Of a stretch of DNA of 64,000 bases, positions 33,184-42,279 are shown piece after piece. Below the pieces are notes generated by a model. It was not told the DNA's origin. It was given only the letters and a program-made list of their open reading frames with translations, and did no database searches. The position numbers and the translations under genes were made by a program. Location: positions 1 through 64,000 of the forward strand of contig CAMIYM010000010.1 in assembly GCA_946403085.1 (NCBI GenBank), written 5' to 3'. The DNA comes from an uncultured Clostridia bacterium (GTDB lineage Bacteria > Bacillota > Clostridia > Saccharofermentanales > Saccharofermentanaceae). Numbering within the stretch: position 1 is the first letter of the stretch; each line of letters begins with the position of its first letter.

Positions 33184-34377
33184 ATGAAGATACTTGAGAT
33201 AAATGAAGTTAATTTCGGCAGTACCGGAAAGATCATGCTTCAGATCGCAGATCTCGCAAGATCTGAGGGTCATGAGGTGATCTGTGCTTATTATGCGAGA
33301 CGCAGTAAGGAAAAGTCTCCTGACAGCATCTACATCGGCAATAAGGTCTCATGTAACATTCATAAGAGACTTCATAAGTATACCGGTTACAATGGATGCT
33401 TCTCTCATATCTCCACATGGAATTTCTTAAGGAAAGTAAAGAAGTTCGATCCGGATATCATTCATATCCATAACCTTCATAACTGCTATATCAATCTCCC
33501 GATGCTCTTCAAATACATAAAGAAGAACAATAAAAGAGTGATATGGACACTGCACGACTGCTGGTCTTTTACCGGCCAGTGCCCGTACTTCTCGCTCATA
33601 GGCTGTGAGAAGTGGAAGACAGGCTGTCACGACTGCGAACAGATAAACAGATACCCTTCTTCTAAGGTGGACCGCACAAGTAAGATGTGGTCATTAAAAA
33701 GAGAATGGTTTACCGGCGTAAAGGATCTTACGATAGTTACACCTTCCGAGTGGCTTGCGGGTCTTGTGAGATTGTCGTATCTTAAAGACTATCCTGTCAA
33801 GGTAATTAATAACGGGATCGATCTTGAAGTTTTCCGGCCACGCGAAAGTGATTTTCGAGTCAGGCATCATCTGGAGGATAAATTCATTATTCTCGGTGTA
33901 GCTTCAGTCTGGGAGAAAAGAAAAGGACTGGATGTTTTTATTGGTCTCTCACAGGTTTTGGATGAGCGTTTTAAGATAGTTCTCGTCGGAACAAACGATG
34001 CAATTGACGATAAGCTGCCGGAAAACATTATTTCTATACACCGCACGTCAGATCAAAAGGAACTTGCAAAACTCTATACTACATCTGATCTGTATGTTAA
34101 TCCGACCAGGGAAGAGAACTTTCCGACTGTAAATATGGAAGCAATGGCATGCGGTACACCGGTTCTTACATTCAGGACGGGAGGGAGTCCTGAAATGCTT
34201 AATGAGAAAACCGGCCTTGTTGTTGAAGACGATATTGAAGTTATCGCCCATAGCATTACTTCTGTTTGTGAGAACAAATTATTTGACACAAAAGCCTGTA
34301 TAAACAAAGCTCAAGAATACAATAGCACTAGCAAATTCATGGAATATTTGCGTTTATTTAGCCTCAAATATGAATGA
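33184..34377 (+). CDS. Glycosyltransferase family 4, WcaC-like
   Basis: From ATG 33184 (GGAAAG seven bases upstream) the protein has 397 residues. ATG 33178 overlaps the LicD stop and is an alternative. The N-terminal half has 'KILEINEVNFGSTGKIM' and the distinctive 'WTLHDCWSFTGQCPYF' with a Cys-rich 'GCEKWKTGCHDC', shared with WcaC/colanic-acid-type transferases. The C-terminal half has 'GVASVWEKRKGLDVFIGL' and 'NPTREENFPTVNMEAMACGTP' with E-x7-E. It adds a sugar to the lipid-linked glycan. Confidence 0.87.
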   Translation: MKILEINEVNFGSTGKIMLQIADLARSEGHEVICAYYARRSKEKSPDSIYIGNKVSCNIHKRLHKYTGYNGCFSHISTWNFLRKVKKFDPDIIHIHNLHNCYINLPMLFKYIKKNNKRVIWTLHDCWSFTGQCPYFSLIGCEKWKTGCHDCEQINRYPSSKVDRTSKMWSLKREWFTGVKDLTIVTPSEWLAGLVRLSYLKDYPVKVINNGIDLEVFRPRESDFRVRHHLEDKFIILGVASVWEKRKGLDVFIGLSQVLDERFKIVLVGTNDAIDDKLPENIISIHRTSDQKELAKLYTTSDLYVNPTREENFPTVNMEAMACGTPVLTFRTGGSPEMLNEKTGLVVEDDIEVIAHSITSVCENKLFDTKACINKAQEYNSTSKFMEYLRLFSLKYE

Positions 34378-34432
34378 TATATATGATACAATCAACGAGT
34401 TTTAATATAGGTGATTAGAGGCAAATATATAT

Positions 34433-35797
34433 ATGACTAATAAAGTTGCTAAAAATGCGACATGGATTATTTCTTGCAAGATAGTTCAGTCTCTTCTTGG
34501 ATTTATAATTAATATGTTTACGGCTCGCTTCCTGGGACCGTCAAACTTCGGACTGATTACATATGCCTCGTCATTGGCGTCGTTCGTCATGCCTATCATG
34601 AAGCTTGGACTTAATAACATTATTGTCCAAGAAGTTGTCCATCACCCTGAACGTGAAGGAAAAGCCATGGGTACGATGGTTTTTATGAATTTCTGTTCCT
34701 CGCTTGTATGTATTATTGGTGTTGTGTCATTTGCATACGTGGCAAACCCCGGTGAGACCGATACAGTGATCGTATGTGCGCTTTACTGCATTACTCTGGT
34801 ATTCCAGGCTTTAGAGATGCTTCATTTCTGGTTTCAGGCGAAGTTGATGTCCAGGTATTCGTCCACTCTGGGACTTGTAGCTTATACATTAGTTTCTGCT
34901 TATAGGATATATCTTCTTGCTACTTCAAAGAGTGTACATTGGTTTGCCCTTTCCAGTGCGCTCGATTATCTGATCATATCTGTGGGAATGTATATAATCT
35001 ACAATTTGAAGAAAACGCAGAAACTGTCCGTCGATCTTAAACTCGCGAAAGAGATGATCAATAAGAGTAAGCCCTACATCTTATCAGCTATGATGGTAAC
35101 TATATTCACCCAGACAGACAAGATAATGCTGAAGAGCTTGATCGACAGTGAGTCAACTGCATTTTACGGAGCCGCTGCAGCATGTGCGGTTATGGCTCAG
35201 TTCGTTTTTCAGGCTATCATAGACTCGTTTAGACCTTGGATCTTTGAGGCACAGAAAAAGAACAATGATCAGTTTGAATACCGTCTGAAAATGTTGTATT
35301 CATTCATTATCTATCTGTCATTATTACAGAGCGTCGGGATGACTGTATTTGCAAAGCTGATAATAATGATCGTCTATGGAGAGAAATATCTTCCGGCTGT
35401 GGGTGCGCTGAGAATTGTTGTATGGTATACAACATTTGCGTATCTTGGTTCAGTCCGTAACATATGGATCCTTGCACATGATAAACAGAAATATTTATGG
35501 GTCATAAACCTCACGGGCGCTGCAGCAAATGTAATTTTTAATTTTATTCTTATACCTTATATCGGAATCTATGGCGCTGCCATCGCATCACTCGTAACAC
35601 AATTCTTTACGAATGTTATAGTCGGCTACATCATCAAGCCGATCCGTCCCAACAACGCCATTATGGTCAGCAGTTTGAATCCGAAATACTGTCTCGACGC
35701 GTTTAAGAAACTTTTGAAGAAGAGCCCGAAAAAGGCAGCGGTTACAGCTGCTTCTAATGGCTCTGAAAAGACAGAAGATAAAGAAGACGAGGAGTAA
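34433..35797 (+). CDS. Oligosaccharide flippase (Wzx/RfbX family)
   Basis: This 454-residue protein has about 12 hydrophobic segments of the polysaccharide biosynthesis (MATE-related) family. The N-terminus is typical ('QSLLGFIINMFTARFLGPSNFGLITYASS'-like pattern), and a C-terminal Lys/Glu-rich cytoplasmic tail follows ('EKTEDKEDEE'). It should flip undecaprenyl-linked glycan to the outer face. No polymerase (Wzy) gene, chain-length regulator or priming sugar transferase is recognisable in the window. The ribosome binding site (AGAGG) is 12-13 bases from ATG 34433, which is longer than usual. Confidence 0.88.
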   Translation: MTNKVAKNATWIISCKIVQSLLGFIINMFTARFLGPSNFGLITYASSLASFVMPIMKLGLNNIIVQEVVHHPEREGKAMGTMVFMNFCSSLVCIIGVVSFAYVANPGETDTVIVCALYCITLVFQALEMLHFWFQAKLMSRYSSTLGLVAYTLVSAYRIYLLATSKSVHWFALSSALDYLIISVGMYIIYNLKKTQKLSVDLKLAKEMINKSKPYILSAMMVTIFTQTDKIMLKSLIDSESTAFYGAAAACAVMAQFVFQAIIDSFRPWIFEAQKKNNDQFEYRLKMLYSFIIYLSLLQSVGMTVFAKLIIMIVYGEKYLPAVGALRIVVWYTTFAYLGSVRNIWILAHDKQKYLWVINLTGAAANVIFNFILIPYIGIYGAAIASLVTQFFTNVIVGYIIKPIRPNNAIMVSSLNPKYCLDAFKKLLKKSPKKAAVTAASNGSEKTEDKEDEE

Positions 35798-35803
35798 TAC
35801 CAA

Positions 35804-36454
35804 ATGAAAAAGATAATATCATGTATCCTTTGCGGAATATTGACCGTGGGTCTTATGGGCTGTTCTCTTTTCGATAACGGCAAGCCTACAGTTCAGACAA
35901 AGATCTATGAGGCATCAGATTCTGCCGACAGATATGAGGGTTATATCTTTGTCGGTGATTCAAGATTTGTAGGAATGAAAGAGGCATTGGGCGGCAATGT
36001 CGATTCTGATGTTGAGATCATTGCAAAGAGCGGTGCAGGCCTTGCATGGTTTAAGAAGACAGCACCAAGTATTTACGACAAGACAGGCAAGACCATAATC
36101 TTCAATCTCGGTGTAAATGATCTGTATAACGCTTCGAATTATGTCGAGTACTATAACAACATGCCGAAAAGTTTCCTTGAGAACAACAGGGTCATCTTCA
36201 TGACGGTCAATCCTGTCAATGAGAAAAAGGGAGCTGAAATCGGCTGTAAGGTCACGAATAAAGAGATCGAGAAGTTCAACAATACTTTGAAGGAAAACCT
36301 TGATAAGAATTTCCTCATGATCGATACAAATACATATTTTCAGTTAAATGACTTTGCGACGACAGATGGTGTTCACTATACCAACAAGACATACATAGGG
36401 ATCTTCGATCATGCCATTGAGTGCTGCGAGAAGAATGATTTCGTAAAAAGATAA
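35804..36454 (+). CDS. SGNH/GDSL-like lipoprotein
   Basis: This 216-residue lipoprotein has the lipobox LMGC. The mature part has the SGNH blocks: 'FVGDSRFVGM' (block I with nucleophile Ser), 'NLGVNDLYN' (block III Asn-Asp) and 'TDGVHYT' (block V Asp-x-x-His). It is therefore likely an esterase or acyltransferase acting outside the membrane. The gene starts seven bases after the flippase stop, so it belongs to the glycan cluster and may trim or add acyl groups on the exported glycan. Confidence 0.82.
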   Translation: MKKIISCILCGILTVGLMGCSLFDNGKPTVQTKIYEASDSADRYEGYIFVGDSRFVGMKEALGGNVDSDVEIIAKSGAGLAWFKKTAPSIYDKTGKTIIFNLGVNDLYNASNYVEYYNNMPKSFLENNRVIFMTVNPVNEKKGAEIGCKVTNKEIEKFNNTLKENLDKNFLMIDTNTYFQLNDFATTDGVHYTNKTYIGIFDHAIECCEKNDFVKR

Positions 36455-36477
36455 GACAAGACTTAATCCTGTCTTTT
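36453..36477. terminator. Bidirectional terminator between convergent genes
   Basis: AAGACA (36453-36458) pairs with TGTCTT (36470-36475), flanked by A-rich and T-rich sides. The loop holds the stop codon of the leftward lysozyme gene, and the left arm overlaps the stop of the SGNH gene. Confidence 0.6.
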
Positions 36478-37218
36478 CCATTTGTTGAGGAAACTGTCTT
36501 TGTCACCTCTGTAAACATTCATGTCTATATATCTTTCGGTACCGGAATAGCCTTTAAGAACATGACGGTTCGAATACTGCCAGAACGTCCAGTTAATGCC
36601 GCCGGGAATGCTCTCATAGACACTTCTGTACCATATCTCACAATCGGAGAAATCATCTTTTACAATGTCAGTATAAGTGCTGCTGCTTACATAGATGACA
36701 GGCAATAATCCATAATGGTTCTCGAGTGCTGTGATCATGGAACGGAGTTCTTTCTTTACACTGTCAACATCGACATCATTTTTACTGCGAAAACTTCCAT
36801 AGTATTCGACATCGATAACAGGCGGAAGCATGTCAGGAACGGCTTCTACCGTGTTGCAGAAATTCTTCGCCTGATTCTCTCCGGATGTCTCAAAGCTGAA
36901 GAAGTGATAAGCTCCGATACGGATCGAAGTCTTAGAAGCGCATTCCCAGTTTGAAGCAAAGCATCTGTCAACTGTGGATGACCCTTCGGTCGCTTTTATA
37001 TATGCAAAATCGATATCCTGTGAAGTCAGGACATTCCAGTCGATATCACCTTGATATGAGGATACGTCGACACCTTTGACATTGTAGCCGTTAAGCCACG
37101 GATTATTCAGATGGATTATTCCGTAATACAAAAGACCTGATACAGCTGCCGCGGCGATCAATAGAGCGCAAACTGTAATGACTGTTATCTTTATGCCTGT
37201 TTTTGTCCTTGCTTTCAT
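36463..37218 (-). CDS. Glycoside hydrolase family 25 (lysozyme-like)
   Basis: From ATG 37218 the protein has 251 residues. One N-terminal hydrophobic anchor ('ITVITVCALLIAAAAVSGLLYYG') is followed by a GH25 barrel: 'KGVDVSSYQGDIDW', 'FAYIKATEGSS', 'IGAYHFFSF', the catalytic 'PPVIDVEYYG', and 'WTFWQYSNRH' near the end. It hydrolyses peptidoglycan glycan strands (N-acetylmuramidase) and is probably membrane-anchored. The frame extends upstream to 37359, but that part overlaps the divergent gene's start and has no signal features. No strong ribosome binding site is seen before 37218. Confidence 0.88.
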   Translation of the reverse strand: MKARTKTGIKITVITVCALLIAAAAVSGLLYYGIIHLNNPWLNGYNVKGVDVSSYQGDIDWNVLTSQDIDFAYIKATEGSSTVDRCFASNWECASKTSIRIGAYHFFSFETSGENQAKNFCNTVEAVPDMLPPVIDVEYYGSFRSKNDVDVDSVKKELRSMITALENHYGLLPVIYVSSSTYTDIVKDDFSDCEIWYRSVYESIPGGINWTFWQYSNRHVLKGYSGTERYIDMNVYRGDKDSFLNKWKRQD

Positions 37219-37330
37219 AGGATAAAGTATCGCATATTCTGAACAGAATGTGTGAGAACTATGTAAGGAATTGTCGGAAGGGTCTGAAAGTGTTAATCTC
37301 AATACACTAAGGATACTTGAAAGGACAGAA

Positions 37331-38398
37331 ATGGAATCTCTGATACCTGACGCGGACATTAGCCTTAAAGCTATTCAGAAGCGTTCTGACATCGCTCTTA
37401 TAAGCGATGATGTATCAACGCGCGAAGAACTGATCGAAGCGTTTATGAAATACCTGAAGCTTAACCGCAAGCAGAGGAGGTTTTCAGATTACTATTCCGA
37501 AAAGATCTTCGGATGCAATGTCACGGACATGTTCCTTAACCTGAGTTACCGTTACAGGCTCGAATCCCCGATCCCTGTTAATGAGACTCTTTTCGTATCT
37601 GAACCGGACCTCTATTACAATAAAAAGGCCTTTGATTCCGGCGAAGTAAACCTCTGCTTTGTTATCGGTTATTCCGGTTCGGGCAAGTCTGTTCTTACCA
37701 AAGAATATGAGGGCAGCAATATCGAGAAAGTATCTTTAGATGATCTTGTCAGTCCCAAAGACCATTACACTTTGGAAGAACTGAAGAAGCAGGGTGATCT
37801 TCTGTATTCATTCTTTACAAGGAGCGGTGCGAAGTATTACATCTCAAGAGATGAAAGGGATCTTTTCGCTGATCACAGTGAGGTATTTGTAAAGTTCATA
37901 AGATTTGCGTGCAAATACGCTGCATACCATAAAGATAAGAAGTATATCCTGGAAGGTATCTGGACTTATCTCTTCTTTGATGATCCATCCAGGTTCAGCA
38001 GGTATGCTGTCTATATGAAGGGGACATCTCTTATTAAGTCCAAGTTCCGCAGAATGATAAGAGAATCATCAAATACTCCGCTCGAATCATGGTACAGGCT
38101 TGTGGACTTCGGAGTATATGCTGCTGATACGACCTTTTACGATATCAACCTGGATAAATGGAGACGCTATTACGAGAAAAAGCCGGAGACGGTTCTTAAA
38201 GAAGAAGAGAATTATTTCACGCTCCTGCGTGCCGGCATAATGGCAAAGATCAACAGTATCAATGAGTGTTTTGTCCATGGTGATGAGAAGGGCATCCGAA
38301 ACATAATGAAGAATGCCCAGGCCTCCAAAGGCATGGATATAACTGAGAAAACGATAGTCATTGAAGAGTGCAAGAGAGCAATCTCCGATTTGAAATAA
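37331..38398 (+). CDS. P-loop NTPase/kinase-like protein, unknown
   Basis: From ATG 37331 (AAAGGA six bases upstream) the protein has 355 residues. An N-terminal helical part contains 'FMKYLKLNRKQRRFSDYYSEKIF'. A Walker A motif 'VIGYSGSGKSVL' follows near residue 115, and 'KYILEGIWTYLFFDD' is a possible kinase-type lid/Walker B region. A helical C-terminus is rich in charged residues. The layout suggests a small-molecule kinase or zeta-like P-loop protein, but no partner antitoxin is adjacent. Not a recognised family. Confidence 0.6.
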   Translation: MESLIPDADISLKAIQKRSDIALISDDVSTREELIEAFMKYLKLNRKQRRFSDYYSEKIFGCNVTDMFLNLSYRYRLESPIPVNETLFVSEPDLYYNKKAFDSGEVNLCFVIGYSGSGKSVLTKEYEGSNIEKVSLDDLVSPKDHYTLEELKKQGDLLYSFFTRSGAKYYISRDERDLFADHSEVFVKFIRFACKYAAYHKDKKYILEGIWTYLFFDDPSRFSRYAVYMKGTSLIKSKFRRMIRESSNTPLESWYRLVDFGVYAADTTFYDINLDKWRRYYEKKPETVLKEEENYFTLLRAGIMAKINSINECFVHGDEKGIRNIMKNAQASKGMDITEKTIVIEECKRAISDLK

Positions 38399-38501
38399 TT
38401 GTCACAGGCATTTGCTATTCTTTATTTTCACGGGATAACAGATAGAATTTGTCCCTTATTTTCGTACCCGGTAACATGCTAATCTGTTAAAGGTAATAGG
38501 A

Positions 38502-38562
38502 ATGATGCGGCAATTAAGGGGGCAGATCTTCTGCTTTCGGGTCTGCCTCCTGCCGACATCAT
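38502..38562 (+). promoter_or_regulatory. Long composite hairpin upstream of the HD-GYP gene
   Basis: An outer stem ATGATG-C-GGCA (38502-38512) with TGCCG-A-CATCAT (38551-38562) and an inner 10-bp stem GGGGGCAGAT/GTCTGCCTCC-type (38518-38528, 38541-38550) form a 61-base imperfect palindrome. An A/T-rich T-containing tract follows. It could be an attenuator, terminator of upstream transcription or an RNA element of the HD-GYP message. It does not contain the conserved bases of c-di-GMP riboswitches that I know. Confidence 0.55.
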
Positions 38563-38643
38563 GCAAGCCTTATTCTTATTTATTTAACATATCGTTCACC
38601 CCTGAAATGACAAAAGAATCTGACAAAGTGGTAGAATGTTCGT

Positions 38644-41600
38644 ATGTTGAAGAGACGCGACATCACGGGCAGACTTACCAAAGCCGTCCTGACGACGGTG
38701 TTGTCTCTTTGCGTCTTTTTTTCAGCCGCTCCCGTTAAGATCAATGCTAACAGTCCGACTGTTGCCGATCCTACTAAGAACCGCGAAGGCTATGCGGCAT
38801 ATCTCTACGACAATACGACAGGCCTTCCCACGTCTGAAGCTAATGCTATCGCAGAGACATCTGACGGTTTTATCTGGATCGGAAGTTACGGCGGACTCAT
38901 CAGATATGACGGAAACTCATTTGAGAGATATGATTCCACATCAGGTATTGCAAGCGTCGTAAGCCTTTTTGTAGACAGCCGCGACCGTCTGTGGATAGGT
39001 ACGAACGATAACGGCGCGGCCGTTATGGATAAATACGGCAATGTCACGATGTATGGCAAGAAGGACGGTCTTCCTTCAGCTTCGATAAGATCATTTGCCG
39101 AAGGTTCAAGCGGCATCATATATATCGGCACTACACAGGGTGTATCTTATGTCACGGGTGATGGAAAACTTGTAGCCGTAGACGAATCCCTGATCAACAA
39201 CAAATACATAAGACAGATCGAGACAGGTTCTGACGGAATAACATACGGTCTTACGACTGAAGATGATATTTTCACGCTTAAAGACGGATCTCTTGTCGAG
39301 TTCCACAATGGCGCATCACTTGGAATCGACGGTACGTTGCGTGCGTTATCCACGGATCCTGACCATCATGGTTATCTCTATATCGGTTCTAATAAGGATA
39401 CCGGATCAAAGGTATGGTATGGCAGCCTTGATCCCGCTGTAGGATTTAAGACTTCTGAGAGGATCAATGTAGCTCCTCTCGATTACATCAATTCCATAAA
39501 ATGCACCGGCAAGGATCTCTGGGTATGTACCAATAAGGGTGCAGGAAATTACAGGGATGAGAACATGCATGTCCTGGAAAATGTTCCTATGACTACTAAC
39601 GTCGAGCAGATGATGTCTGACTATCAGGGCAATCTCTGGTTTGTATCGTCAAGACAGGGTGTCATGAAAGTCGTTCCTAATCAGTTCGCCAATGTTTTCG
39701 ATAAGTACAAACTTCCTGAAGAAGTTGTAAACACAACATGCTATTACAAAGACAAACTCTTTATCGGTAAGGATTCCGGTCTTACTGTCCTGAACAAAGA
39801 CGGCAAGGTAGAACGTATCGATCTTAAGCTGGCGACGACTGCGGCAGGTGAACATCTGGGTTATCTGGATCTTGTTTCCATGCTCGGTAATGCCAGGATC
39901 AGATCGATCTATAAGGACAGCAAGGACAGATTGTGGTTTGCTACATATGGTGATCTCGGACTTGTAAGATTTGACGGCGAGAACGTCATGACTTTTACTC
40001 ATGAAGACGGACTTCCGGATTCCCGAAGGATCAGAACTGTTGTTGAAAGAAGCGACGGTTCTTTCCTCGTGGCATGTACCGGTGGTGTGGCTGTTATAAG
40101 AGATGATAAAGTCGAGCATTTGTACGATTCCTCTGCTGGACTGAGCAACACAGAGATCCTTACTGTTTCCGAAGGCTTTAATGGTGAGATACTTGCCGGT
40201 ACTGACGGCGACGGCATTTATATAATCGGTTCTTCGGGCGTTAAGCACCTGAGTACTGAGAATGGTCTTATGTCTGATGTTGTTATGAGGATCAAAAAAT
40301 CCAGTGTCAATGATGTGTACTGGATCGTGACGAGCAACTCGATAGCATATATGACCGCAGATCATGTGATCCATACGGTAAAGAATTTCCCGTATTCAAA
40401 TAACTTCGATCTTTACGAGAATTCGAAGGGTGATGTCTGGGTATTAAGCAGTAACGGTATCTATGTTGTAAATGAGGCAACTCTTATTGCCAACGAAGCA
40501 ATAGATCCTGTCTTCTATGGAATCGCAAATGGACTTCCTGTTATTACCACATCTAATTCCTACAGCAGCGTTACTCCTGAAGGAGATCTCTATATCGCAG
40601 GTTCCACCGGTGTAGTAAAAGTAAATATCGAGAGGTCTTTTGAGAGTGTTAATAACATCAAGATGATTGTTCCTTATGTGGAAGCTGACGGTGTAAAGAT
40701 CTATGCAGATGAGCATGGAAAGATCGTTGTCCCTCACGAGGTCAAGAAGATCACAGTACATCCTTTTATCTGCACATATACACTCATGAATCCTAAGGTA
40801 ACTTACCGTCTTGAAGGCTTCGGCTCTTATGAATCAACGGTAAGAAGGAACGAACTTTCCACGGTTGACTATACTAACCTTAAGGGCGGCACATATACTT
40901 TCCATATGAAGCTTTCCGATGCCATGGGCATAGGTGATAAGGAATATTCGATCGTCATCGTAAAGCAGAAGGCAATATACGAACATTACTGGTTCATGAT
41001 CTGCGTTGCAGTTCTGATCTTAGGTGTTATCGCTTTGCTTGTATTCATTTATGTAAATGCGAAGACAAAGAAACTCCTTAAGAAGCAGGAAGAGGATAAG
41101 CTCCTGATCCGTGAGATCGTAGAGGCATTCGCGAAGACGATCGATATGAAGGACAAATATACCAACGGTCACTCGAAAAGAGTTGCCGAATATACTTCGA
41201 TGCTTGCACGCGAACTCGGATACGATGAGGAGACGGTCGAGAAATACTATAACATCGCACTCCTCCACGATATCGGTAAGATCGGTGTCCCTGCTGAGGT
41301 CCTTAACAAGCCCGGCAAACTCGATGACAATGAGTTCCAGACTATCAAGTCGCATACCGTATTGGGATATAACGTTCTCCGTGATATCCACATCATGCCT
41401 GAACTTTCCGTAGGCGCTGAATCGCATCATGAGAGACCTGACGGCAAGGGTTATCCTCAGGGTCTGAAGGGCGACGAGATCCCTCGTGTAGCTCAGATAA
41501 TCGGTGTTGCAGATGCGTTTGATGCTATGTATTCGAACCGTCCTTACAGAAAGAGAATGAACTTTGAGAAGGTGGTATCGATCATTAAGGATGCTTCCGG

Positions 41601-41838
41601 AACTCAGCTTACAGCTGATGTTGTTGATGCGTTCCTCCGCATCGTCGAGCGCGGCGGATTCAGGGCGCCTGATGACGTCGGCGGCGGTACGACTGAAGAT
41701 ATCGATAATATCCACAAGAGATTCGAGAAAGAGGAAAAAGATAAAGAGAAAGCTTCAGAGAATAAGACTGAGGAAAAGACAGAAGAAAAATCTGAAGATA
41801 AAGAAAACACTAACGGGGATAATAAGGAGCAGAAGTAA
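38644..41838 (+). CDS. Beta-propeller sensor with HD-GYP c-di-GMP phosphodiesterase
   Basis: The protein has 1064 residues. A signal peptide (to about 36) leads to a large extracellular region of Reg_prop/YVTN-like propeller blades ('GFIWIGSYGGLIRYDG', 'DRLWIGTNDNGAAVMD', 'DRLWFATYGDLGLVRFDG') to about 690. A Y_Y_Y domain follows (about 700-775, 'YRLEGFGSYES'), then one transmembrane helix (about 783-805), a coiled segment and an HD-GYP domain. Its metal residues are intact: 'GHSKRVAEY' (H843), 'LLHDIGKIG' (H875, D876) and 'HHERPDGKGYP' (928-938). A Lys/Glu-rich tail ends it. It should hydrolyse cyclic di-GMP in response to an external, probably glycan-derived, signal. The ribosome binding site is weak. 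Confidence 0.9.
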   Translation: MLKRRDITGRLTKAVLTTVLSLCVFFSAAPVKINANSPTVADPTKNREGYAAYLYDNTTGLPTSEANAIAETSDGFIWIGSYGGLIRYDGNSFERYDSTSGIASVVSLFVDSRDRLWIGTNDNGAAVMDKYGNVTMYGKKDGLPSASIRSFAEGSSGIIYIGTTQGVSYVTGDGKLVAVDESLINNKYIRQIETGSDGITYGLTTEDDIFTLKDGSLVEFHNGASLGIDGTLRALSTDPDHHGYLYIGSNKDTGSKVWYGSLDPAVGFKTSERINVAPLDYINSIKCTGKDLWVCTNKGAGNYRDENMHVLENVPMTTNVEQMMSDYQGNLWFVSSRQGVMKVVPNQFANVFDKYKLPEEVVNTTCYYKDKLFIGKDSGLTVLNKDGKVERIDLKLATTAAGEHLGYLDLVSMLGNARIRSIYKDSKDRLWFATYGDLGLVRFDGENVMTFTHEDGLPDSRRIRTVVERSDGSFLVACTGGVAVIRDDKVEHLYDSSAGLSNTEILTVSEGFNGEILAGTDGDGIYIIGSSGVKHLSTENGLMSDVVMRIKKSSVNDVYWIVTSNSIAYMTADHVIHTVKNFPYSNNFDLYENSKGDVWVLSSNGIYVVNEATLIANEAIDPVFYGIANGLPVITTSNSYSSVTPEGDLYIAGSTGVVKVNIERSFESVNNIKMIVPYVEADGVKIYADEHGKIVVPHEVKKITVHPFICTYTLMNPKVTYRLEGFGSYESTVRRNELSTVDYTNLKGGTYTFHMKLSDAMGIGDKEYSIVIVKQKAIYEHYWFMICVAVLILGVIALLVFIYVNAKTKKLLKKQEEDKLLIREIVEAFAKTIDMKDKYTNGHSKRVAEYTSMLARELGYDEETVEKYYNIALLHDIGKIGVPAEVLNKPGKLDDNEFQTIKSHTVLGYNVLRDIHIMPELSVGAESHHERPDGKGYPQGLKGDEIPRVAQIIGVADAFDAMYSNRPYRKRMNFEKVVSIIKDASGTQLTADVVDAFLRIVERGGFRAPDDVGGGTTEDIDNIHKRFEKEEKDKEKASENKTEEKTEEKSEDKENTNGDNKEQK

Positions 41839-41843
41839 CTCTT

Positions 41844-42167
41844 ATGAAGAAGGTGCTGTATTTTATCGTTCAGCTTATCATATCTTTGCTGATCTCGTCT
41901 TTGAACTGGTATCTATTCTCTATGTCAATTCGTTATACAGAAGGGACTATAGATGTTAATGCGACACCTGCGATTTTATTTCTCTCCGGCTTGGCGGTCC
42001 TTCTGATCTTTACGGTCGTATATATAATCATCGGATGGAAAAAGGTTGAAGAATGGAGATGGTGGTGCATCCTTATCTCCGCCGCGATCAATATCGCATC
42101 CGTAATTATAGGTTACTGGGGTGCAACGGCACTTGTTTATGTCATGTTTTACTCTAACTTCCTGTAA
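41844..42167 (+). CDS. Small polytopic membrane protein (paralogue of the one at 55.8 kb)
   Basis: The 107-residue protein has three or four hydrophobic helices. It shares the N-terminal 'YFIVQLIISLLISSLNWYL' and the 'WRWWCILISAAINI' pattern with the 99-residue protein at 55832-56131 ('YFLIQLIWSVIVAGLVWYF', 'WGYWMIIVNIIIG'). It begins five bases after the HD-GYP stop, so it is probably co-expressed with it. No known family recognised. Confidence 0.65.
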   Translation: MKKVLYFIVQLIISLLISSLNWYLFSMSIRYTEGTIDVNATPAILFLSGLAVLLIFTVVYIIIGWKKVEEWRWWCILISAAINIASVIIGYWGATALVYVMFYSNFL

Positions 42168-42203
42168 ATGCCCGTATTATGTTAAGTTCAATACAAATTC
42201 GAT

Positions 42204-42233
42204 AAAGGTCCTGGAAACGGGACCTTTATTGTT
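42204..42233 (+). terminator. Rho-independent terminator
   Basis: AAAGGTCC (42204-42211) pairs with GGACCTTT (42220-42227) around an eight-base loop, followed by ATTGTTAT. It ends the HD-GYP transcript. Confidence 0.75.
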
Positions 42234-42279
42234 ATAATGCAGATATAAAGCTTATATGGATCCCTTGCAGGAGGCACAC

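Noticed and set aside
38399..38643. c-di-GMP riboswitch before the HD-GYP gene
   Set aside because: The region has a strong hairpin but none of the conserved aptamer bases of c-di-GMP-I or -II known to me.
39649..40374. 241-codon open frame on the minus strand
   Set aside because: It lies wholly inside the strongly supported propeller/HD-GYP gene and its product shows no domain pattern.
41020..41715. 231-codon open frame on the minus strand
   Set aside because: It is antisense to the HD-GYP domain whose catalytic residues are intact; a codon-bias shadow.
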